Source: Congeria kusceri (lineage: Eukaryota > Mollusca > Bivalvia > Myida > Dreissenidae). From it: a stretch of DNA of 64,000 nt. A program made the translations under genes and the position numbers. The stretch lies in the NCBI GenBank assembly GCA_027627225.1, contig CM051033.1, forward strand, positions 13,902,058 through 13,966,057, written 5' to 3'. Below, in pieces: positions 56,606 to 64,000 of the stretch. The notes below the pieces were generated by a model that did not search any database, was not told the DNA's origin, and saw only the letters and a list, made by a program, of their open reading frames with translations. How positions within the stretch are numbered: the first letter of the stretch is position 1; every line of letters starts with the position of its first letter.

Positions 56606-57423
56606 TTTTTATTTTAAAGACACATTTCGGTAAAAAAGAACAATGAAAATTATCTAAATTCTGAGTAATACAGATTTCACGGAAAACAATCGTCGCTAAA
56701 AACTAGGGTCTGGGGGCTTTCACTAGGTAGGGTCGGATGGCCCGAAACACAGAATTTTTTTTTTGCCTTGTGTTTATAATTAATTTTCAATTGTTAATTA
56801 TTAGATATTATGTCAGAACTCCGTAGCTTGTGATGTTAATTAGATGGTTTTCAAAGAAACAAACTGCTTGGGAACCCTTCTTGGACATGCAAAGATCAAT
56901 GGTGGTACACACCATATTGTTGGATACACTTTATGCGTGTACTGGGTGATTTTATTTCATTTTTGTGCTGATTCATGTATACAAAGAAATTGAATAACAG
57001 GGTATTGTGGTCATGCAAGAAAAATGTCTTTATGAATTAAGCAGGGTGTATGTTTGTTATTAATTTTTCCAAAGGACACTAGTTCATACACGTAATAAAA
57101 TCCCTTGAGGCTGTGTGTTTGTGTTAAATTCATGTCCTGATTTTCCACCCAAATTTTAACTACCTGTTATTGTTTTTGTTAAGTGAATTTATCTGTGAAC
57201 TTATATATAATTGTAATATGAAAAACAAACAAACTTTTATTTGATTGTAATATGAAAAAAGCTTTAATATAATTGTAATATGATCAGATTTAAATTATTG
57301 TACTGCATTTCACTTTTGGAGCTATGTTAGTGTATATTTTAATAGTAGTTTTTTTTCATAATCAGCAGTTAAACACAGTGAATATTTTAGTTTTTGTGCT
57401 AATGTTCACATAGAATTTTGTTT
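56606..57423. other. No gene seen
   Basis: This is AT-rich sequence. Near 57190-57300 a short motif (TAATTGTAATATGA) recurs. Confidence 0.45.
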
Positions 57424-59321
57424 AGCTCACCTGAGATGAAGTGATCAGTCTGTGTTCTGTGTCCGGCGTCAACATTTTACTAAAAACAACTTCTTCTCTG
57501 AAACCACTGGGCGGAGTTCAACCAAACTTGGCAGAAATGTTCCTGGGATGGTCCTTTAAAGACATTCGCAATTTTTTTTTCCAACGACAGATTTTCGTAA
57601 AAATTTGCAAAAACGTGTCAATGTAGCCTAAAACTAAAACAGTCTTAAAAAGTAGGGGTCACTGGCCTTGTTCCGGAAATATTGGGGTTTAAATACGGTA
57701 CCTGTCGAAGGCCTTTTTTTCAGTTTGTGTGACTAGCATGTTAAATTATATAAAGCGTTCATATTCAAACAAGGATGGAGATTTTTAAATGCATCTGTTT
57801 TAATGTTTCATTTGGCAATATACAAATGCAGTTTAATGATAAAACGCGCTTGATCTATAGTTTATAAAATGTTTTTTAATGGACACTTAATGAGGTTAAT
57901 TATGCATTTAATATGCCTTTGAAAACATCAATAAATAATCAAAATTTTGAGTATCTTTTTTACCAAACGACAGATTTTGTTAAAAAATTCCATATACTTG
58001 TGTCATAGTCTACTGAAACTTAAACAGTGCTAAAAAATAGGTCTCACTGGCCTTTTTCCGGAAATATTGGGTTTTGAATATGGTACAAGTATAAATGAGA
58101 GCTTTTTTTCAAACAAGGTCATGGTTCTTTCAACTGGTATATTTTCACATGTCTTGTTTGGCAATATACAAGTGTATGTTGGTAATACAAAACGCTTAAC
58201 CTACAATTACTGTTAAAATAATGAATTTGACTGGACATTGAAGTAGGCCAAATGGGTACTAATAATACCTTCGTAAATGTCATTTATAATGCATCAATAT
58301 ATTTTGTTCCAAACGACAGATTTTCTTAAATTTTCACACTTACATGCACCATTGTATACTAACATCAAAACATTAATAAAAAGAATGGGTCACCGAACTT
58401 GTTTGGGAAATATTATACTTTAAATAGGGTACCTGAACTTTTATGATCTTTTAACCATTGACTAGAACTTAATGACTTACAAAGATTTATATTTATTGAT
58501 TGAAATTAGTATAGTGTAACCTATATACAATAAAGAAATAATGAAGCATTAGTAGAAATTATCCCAATTATTTTCTTTTTGTTGCGAACGTCTTTAACAA
58601 ATTCCTTCAATTCAGTTAGAATATATTAAAAACTCTGGTTGCCATGGCAACCAAATCTTAAAACTGGAAAACTTCAAAAATGTTCTTGTCAGAAACCACT
58701 GGCTGGATTTGAAAATAGTTTACACAGAAATGTTCCTTGGGTGATTCTCTACCCTATTCCTTCAAATCATTTTGATGCGATAAAAAACAACCACCAGGTG
58801 GCAGGGCAGTATTCCTTAAATGGCTATCTTGAAACTTTAAAAATCTTATTGTCTGAAACCACTGGCTGGATTTGAATATAGTTTTCACAGAAATGTTCCT
58901 TGGGTGACCCTCAATCAAATTCCTTCAAATCATTTTGATTATTGAAAAAAACATGGCCACCAGGGGGCTGGATTTCAAAATGATTTCACAGAAATGTTCG
59001 TTGGGTGACTTTCTTTCAAATTCCTTTAAATCATTTTGATTCATGAAAAAACGTGGCAGACAGGGGGCTGGGCAGTTTTCCTTATATGGCTATATTGAGA
59101 ACTTTGAAAATCTTCTTGTCTGAAACCGCTGGCTGGATTTGAAAATAGATTTCACAGAACTGTTCCGTGGGTGATCCTTTACCAAATTCCTGGCCACATA
59201 CTTATTCATGTTGTTAATCAACCAATTACTGTGATTGAGGTGGCGAAAGTACTTGCGCCATGACGGTGGCAGTTCTAGCTAAACTCAGGTGAGCGACCCA
59301 GGCCATCTTGGCCTTCTTGTT
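57424..59321. repeat. Large AGCTCACCTGAG fold-back repeat, 1.9 kb
   Basis: It is bounded by AGCTCACCTGAG and CTCAGGTGAGCGACCCAGGC with CCATCTTGGCCTTCTTGTTT. The interior holds diverged tandem copies: three roughly 270-300 bp units with AACGACAG(A)TTTT and GGAAATATTGGG (57560-58420), then units with CTGAAACCACTGGCTGGATT and GAAATGTTCCTTGGGTGA (58690-59200). There are no intact frames. Confidence 0.7.
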
Positions 59322-60020
59322 TCAGTTTGTTCTTTCTTCAGCACAATGTAAGAAACTGCAAAATTCTTTTAGGAAATCTTTTAGCCCTGTTTTTTTTTTT
59401 TTTAATGCCAAAGGATGTTTATTGTATGTAACAGCTTTCAAAAAAAGTGGTATTTCATTATAAATTTTCCTAGTTTTGCTCAATAGCTTATGGTTTTGTT
59501 TTTTTCTTATTTATTGCTTTTTAATTACACCTTAAATTACAAGTTTTTTCTAACATAACACATCTGCTAGATATTCTTAATGTACATATATTTTAATAAT
59601 CATACATACATAATTATTTCTTATAACAATTTTCATGTGACCAACCAATATTGTATGCATTCCTCTTTAACATGATATATTGAGATATTAATTGGTTTGT
59701 ATGACGAAGATGTACATGTATTTCGCACCCTGCATTTAACATCTACATGTATCAGTTGCAATGAACATGCGGATATATATGCCATGGATATGATGATGAA
59801 ATTATTTTCATCGGATTCCAACAAAAGACCTTCCCATACTCATTTCAAACTACATTCTAACATGATCCTCGCTGATTTTTGCTATAGACAAAGAACACAA
59901 TTATTGTTGTTAAACTACCCAATAAACAAGGCAAAAAAAAGTCCCGATTCTGAGTGGAGCATAGTAAAAAGTAGTTCCAATTACAATTGCACAAATATAT
60001 GTCAAATCATGTTAGAATCG
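59322..60020. other. No feature seen
   Basis: This is AT-rich sequence. An open frame at 59697-60026 shows no recognisable domain and low-complexity AT-rich codon use. Confidence 0.45.
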
Positions 60021-60240
60021 AAATAATTTTAGCATTATCGTTGTTTATTGGCCATAAACAACTCTTTGTCATTCTGTTGCGTGGCTATTAAACAAATCAG
60101 GCTAACGCCCTCGTGGTTTAAAATTCCTACGCATCAGAAGGACAAAGAGTGACGTCCTCGTGGTTTACCTAATTCCTACGCATCAGGACGACAAAGAGTT
60201 GTTTACTGGCCGATAAACAACGATAATGCAAAAATTATTT
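60021..60240. mobile_element. 220-bp element with roughly 50-bp inverted ends
   Basis: The left end AAATAATTTTAGCATTATCG then TTGTTTATTGGCCATAAACA and ACTCTTTGTC is mirrored by GACAAAGAGTTGTTTACTGG, CCGATAAACAACGATAATGC and AAAAATTATTT. Two direct copies of CCTCGTGGTTTA...ATTCCTACGCATCAG lie in the centre. No target duplication is obvious. Confidence 0.75.
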
Positions 60241-60790
60241 CTTAATTATACTTAATTGATCATTTAAGCTACAATTCAGCATTCGGAAGTAGGAAAGTAG
60301 CTGAAAGGACAGCAATTTTATTTCACTGCTTTAGGAAAATATACTGTACCCATCAAAGTGGGAAGTTTGTGTCGTGAAATCTAGCTAATTGGGAAACATT
60401 TAAGAACGTAATTTAATCAATGAATGACAGACTTGTGTTATATTGGTTAAACTTGGTATTTTAATGGTGTTTATCAACAACCATACATATAATCACATGA
60501 TATACATAAATTCACATTTCCTATTTTGGAAGTTTTTCATACCAGTTGGGGAAAAAAAACATATTCGGCATTGGGAACGAGTCCTGAAGCACTGAGATCA
60601 TACCCCTGAAATTTTTCAGGTTTTGAGTTTGAAATGAGTTTGGTTGAGAGTTGAAATGGTATATTCTTGAACAGATTGCGATGGCCAGTGGAGTGTGAAT
60701 GTGGTTACTGAGCAATGTTCTGATTTGCGTTTAACTTTTGTTTTGGGAATTTTTGTAATGTGTGTGGGACTAACACTTCGTGGATTTTAA
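60241..60790. other. No feature seen
   Basis: This is AT-rich unique sequence up to the TTAA-flanked element. Confidence 0.5.
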
Positions 60791-61069
60791 AGGCCTAGTT
60801 TAATCCTTCTTTATTTGACCCCCCCCCCCAAATCTGGGGTATTATACCCCTGTGTATTGGTACCCTCCTGTGGTCACAGTGTGGTGACCCTTATCAGTAG
60901 AGATAATACACTGCTGCAGAGGTAGAGATATATTGAAACAGTGCACAAAGCCATTGCTCAGTCAGCTGAGAGAAAATATTGCAGATAATGATAGGAGATA
61001 TTTTATGGTGGACCAATACATGGAGTGGAATACCCCACGGAGAGGCCAGACATTCCTTACACTAGGCCT
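60791..61069. mobile_element. TTAA-flanked MITE, 279 bp (piggyBac-type target)
   Basis: The ends AGGCCTAGTTTAA and TTACACTAGGCCT are inverted repeats of about 13 bp. The element is flanked by TTAA on both sides (60787-60790 and 61070-61073). A TTAA duplication is the target preference of piggyBac transposons. The terminal sequence itself is not the classic one. It contains a C-run (60821-60829) and no coding sequence. Confidence 0.65.
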
Positions 61070-61460
61070 TTAAACACTTTTGGGAATTCGTACATTTTGT
61101 GGAGTTTAATCATTATTGTGAAATGGGATACAATTCGTATGGAAATTGAATTTTGGGTGTGAAATATTTGGAAAATGTCTTGAAAGTTTCATGAAAATAT
61201 TCTGATTTGTATTAAATTGTGTTTGTTAAAAGTCCATTGCAAGCAGTCTGTTTTTTTGAGGCAGCATTATCACAAACACCATAATTGTTAAACCATGCCT
61301 TCTGAATTGTACGTACTCTTAACTTGTTGTTACATTGTTCTTCCATCTATCTGTGATATAGCAGACTTTGAGTTCAGGTGAATAGTTTTGTTATTATGTA
61401 TGTATGGTAATTTCACCATAGGATGGCAGTGCTTAAAAAGACCTTCAATACTGGTATGGT
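61070..61460. other. No feature seen
   Basis: This is unique AT-rich sequence. Confidence 0.5.
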
Positions 61461-61643
61461 TGTGGGAAAACCGGTCTTAATGCATGTGCGTAAAGTGTCG
61501 TCCCGGATTAGCCTGTGCAGTCCGCACAGGCTAATCCAGGACAGCACTTACCGCTTTAATGGTATTTTCTGTTTCAAGGAAGTCTGTTCTAAACATAGAT
61601 CCACTGTAGGCATTAAGACCGGTTTTCCCACGACGCGCCTCAA
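61461..61643 (-). mobile_element. Family A MITE, right hairpin deleted
   Basis: The ends are TTGTGGGAAAACCGGTCTTA and GGTTTTCCCACGACGCGCCT. The spacer is reversed (GGTATTTTCTGTTTCAAGGA). One hairpin is intact (AGCCTGTGCAGTCCGCACAG) and the other is lost. Confidence 0.88.
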
Positions 61644-62227
61644 ATGTTTTGTCAGCATCATTACTCATGAATTTGTTGAGTTCAAGTAAATTAGGATATT
61701 TTTAGCATGCATTATTTAGGGATCTATTGGTTAATATGCATGTCTTGCGCGAGCTCCTAAGCATGCGTCCGATGGTGTCCCAGACTATTTCAGTTACTAG
61801 ATTGGAGAGAAAACAGTACACCGTTAGACTTAGAGCTGTCACAGAACAAAAGTGACATCTACAGTTGTTTGTCAGTGTCAGTCAGAAGTACAAGTGCTTT
61901 GTTGTTGTTTTTTTGTACCTAGGAAAATCAAGCGGTCATGTCATGTTGGGATTTGTAAAAACTTGGGATTCTCACAATTAGGCGCACAATTAAATTTTGT
62001 ATTGTGAAAAGCTGAAACAACGGCTTTTAATTTATGGTTATCAAACTGTGATTGTTTGCAACTATGTTGTATGGTGGAAAATTTATGGATTAACTAGCGA
62101 AATATTGTGTCGTTATAATTGAAACTAAATTATGTAATACACAATGCTTCCTTCATACAGGTTTGTGTGTTTAATTCAGAAATGATTTTTCAGCAATGAC
62201 CTTAAGTAATGATTAATCATTAATTGT
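61644..62227. other. No feature seen
   Basis: This is unique sequence between two family A copies. Confidence 0.5.
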
Positions 62228-62606
62228 GGTGCGTCGTTGGAAAAACGGGCTTACTGCATGTGCGTTAAGTGTCGTCCCGGATTAGCCTGTGCAGTCTGCA
62301 CAGGCTAATCCGGGATGGCACTTTTCGCCTACAGTGAATTCTAGTTTGGAAGATACTTCCTTGAAACAGAAAATACCATAAAAGCGGAAAGTGCCGTCCT
62401 AGATTAGCCTTGCAGACTTCACCGGCTAATCCGGACGGCACTTTCCGCCTACAGTGAATTTATGTTTGGAAGATACTTCATTGAAACAGAAAATACCATA
62501 AAAGTGGAAAGTGACGTCCTAGATTAGCCTTGCAGACTTCACAGGCTAATCCGGGACGACACTTTACGCACATGCATTAAGACCGATTTTCTCATGACGC
62601 GCCTCA
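62228..62606 (+). mobile_element. Family A MITE with an extra hairpin module, 379 bp
   Basis: The outer ends are GGTGCGTCGTTGGAAAAACG and CGATTTTCTCATGACGCGCC. There are three hairpin modules instead of two (near 62282, 62400 and 62520), separated by two copies of the spacer (GAAGATACTTCCTTGAAACA and GAAGATACTTCATTGAAACA). The second and third modules share AGATTAGCCTTGCAGACTTC, showing an internal duplication. Confidence 0.9.
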
Positions 62607-62631
62607 ATTATTAATTTTTGTAACAGTAAGT

Positions 62632-62978
62632 CAGTGCTCTAGATAAGAGAAGTGTTAGAGTATATTCTCCTTTAGAATTAGGAGAAAACTTATTTAACAA
62701 TTAAGGATGGGGGTACCAGTAAGAAATACAGAAAGTCAGAAACTTTGATTGATTTTGCAGCAACACACAGTGAATTTGAAAATGAGTTTCTCGCAATATA
62801 CTGATGGAAATATAAGAGACTTTAATAAAATAACAATTGTTACTTCAATATTTAAACATTGTAAATAGACATTATCTTTGGTATATTTGCTTTGAAGGAG
62901 TTAATATAATATTATATTTTTAAACTTGGAGAGTACCAGTACTAGAACCCATTAACTAAAATCTTCTCTAGAGCACTG
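62632..62978. mobile_element. MITE with CAGTGCTCTAGA ends, 347 bp
   Basis: The left end CAGTGCTCTAGATAAGAGAAG and the right end CTTCTCTAGAGCACTG are inverted repeats. GTAAGT directly flanks both sides (62626-62631 and 62979-62984). The interior is AT-rich with no frame. CAGTG termini are hAT-like, but hAT duplications are usually 8 bp, so the superfamily is open. Confidence 0.65.
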
Positions 62979-63115
62979 GTAAGTACAACAATTATTTTAT
63001 ACCTTTGGATATTTTTTCAGATTGCAGGTTATATATTATTCAGTTTTTGTGTCACATATAGGTGTTACTTTTGTTTGCGGTGGCGGTGTTGTCGGCGGCG
63101 GCGGCCCCTTTCGCT

Positions 63116-63895
63116 TGTCCGGAGCATAACTCTTAGACTATTAAAGGTATCAACATGAAACTCCATAGGTAGATAGATCTCATTGAGGGGAAGTGCAGTG
63201 CACAAGAACCGTTACTCTGCACCTCATACATTTGGAGTTATTGGCCTTTGTTTATTTTCATACTTAATTTTTGTCCGGAGCATAACTCTAAGACTATGAA
63301 AGCTATCAACTTGAAACTTCATAGGTAGATAGATATAATTGAGGAGAAGTGCAGTGCACAAGAAACGTTACTCTGCATCGCATACTTTTGGCGTTATTGC
63401 CCTTTGTTTATTTTCATACTTAATTTTTGTCCGGAGCATAACTCTAAGACTATGAAAGCTATCAACTTGAAACTTCATAGGTAGATAGATCTCATTGAGG
63501 GGAAGTGCATTGCAAAAGAACCGTTTCTCTTCACCTCATACTTTTGGAGTTATTTCCCTTTGTTTATTTTCATACTTAATTTTTGTCCGGAGCATAACAC
63601 AAAGACTATGAAAGCTATCAACTTGAAACTTCATAGGTAGATAGATCTCATTGAGGAGAAGTGCAGTGCACAAGAACCGTTTCTCTGCACCTCATACTTT
63701 CGGAGTTATTTCCCTTTGTTTATTTTCATACTTAATTTTTGTCCGGAGCATAACACTAAGACTATGAAAGCTATCAACTTGAAACTTCATAGGTAGATAG
63801 TTCTCATTGAGGAGAAATGCATTGCACAAGAACCGGTACTCTGCATCACATACTTTTGGAGTTATTGCCCTTTGTTAGTTTTCATACTTATTTTT
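63116..63895. repeat. 156-bp tandem repeat, five units
   Basis: The units start at TGTCCGGAGCATAAC at 63116, 63272, 63429, 63584 and 63740. Each contains CTATCAACTTGAAACTTCAT, AGGTAGATAG and CTTTTGGAGTTATT with few differences. A GC-rich leader (GGCGGTGTTGTCGGCGGCGG) precedes the first unit. The leader and the first unit resemble fragments near 53880. Confidence 0.93.
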
Positions 63896-64000
63896 GTGTC
63901 GCATTTTTGGTTTTAATTAGTCTTTTCTTTGCAATTAGCCGGAGTGCAGTGCTTTTGAAGATTTCAATAAATCTGTTTAAAAAAAATGAGAGCATTAACC

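Noticed and set aside
59697..60026. 109-codon plus-strand frame
   Set aside because: No recognisable domain. It runs into the inverted-repeat element at 60021, which suggests chance openness.

Overview
This is nuclear DNA of an animal, most likely a bivalve mollusc. The coding regions are animal families (14-3-3, a GDP-fucose transporter, tandem CARD domains) separated by long AT-rich stretches with splice sites, nuclear tRNA genes, non-LTR retrotransposon remnants, many small terminal-inverted-repeat elements and several tandem-repeat arrays. One dispersed double-hairpin repeat (family A below, over a dozen copies) is of a kind I associate with Dreissena mussels. The genus is an inference from memory, not something the window proves.

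Layout. 0-16 kb is gene-poor and repeat-rich: a 35-bp satellite, a 55-bp repeat, a pogo-like inverted-repeat element, a ten-unit tandem array of a tRNA-Arg-like sequence, a 36-bp repeat, a 2.4-kb 32-bp satellite, a Harbinger-like MITE and a 680-bp ACT/TAC microsatellite. 16.5-18.6 kb holds an uninterrupted coding exon for a 697-residue protein with two CARD domains and a TPR-like helical C-terminus. 19.5-21.2 kb is a 5'-truncated, frameshifted LINE. A tRNA-Glu(UUC) lies at 22.9 kb on the minus strand.

23.3-35.65 kb is three head-to-tail copies of a 4.1-kb unit. The middle copy matches copy 3 on its left and copy 1 on its right, as expected from unequal crossing-over. The array ends 15 bp inside the coding exon of a 474-residue protein that I do not recognise (35.66-37.08 kb), so the 3' splice site of that exon is also present three times. 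tRNA-Asp(GUC) follows at 37.9 kb, then two inverted Harbinger-like MITEs.

39.9-43 kb contains an intronless 14-3-3 gene on the minus strand with ETS-like sites upstream. 45-53.3 kb is a graveyard of elements: a LINE cut in two by an inverted-repeat element, a candidate zinc-finger exon, and a second LINE whose reverse-transcriptase palm is inverted relative to both its flanks. The GDP-fucose transporter (SLC35C1-like) coding exon is at 54.25-55.29 kb. 56-64 kb is again repeats, including four different inverted-repeat elements, some with clear target-site duplications.

The genes do not form an operon or an obvious pathway. The CARD-CARD-TPR protein is a plausible death-fold adaptor of innate immunity or apoptosis, 14-3-3 is a phosphoserine-binding adaptor, and the transporter supplies GDP-fucose to the Golgi. 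I found no clear new multi-gene system. The most unusual items are the recombinant triplication that multiplies a splice acceptor, the CARD-CARD-TPR architecture, the tandem tRNA-like array, and the multi-hairpin repeat with an amplified internal module.
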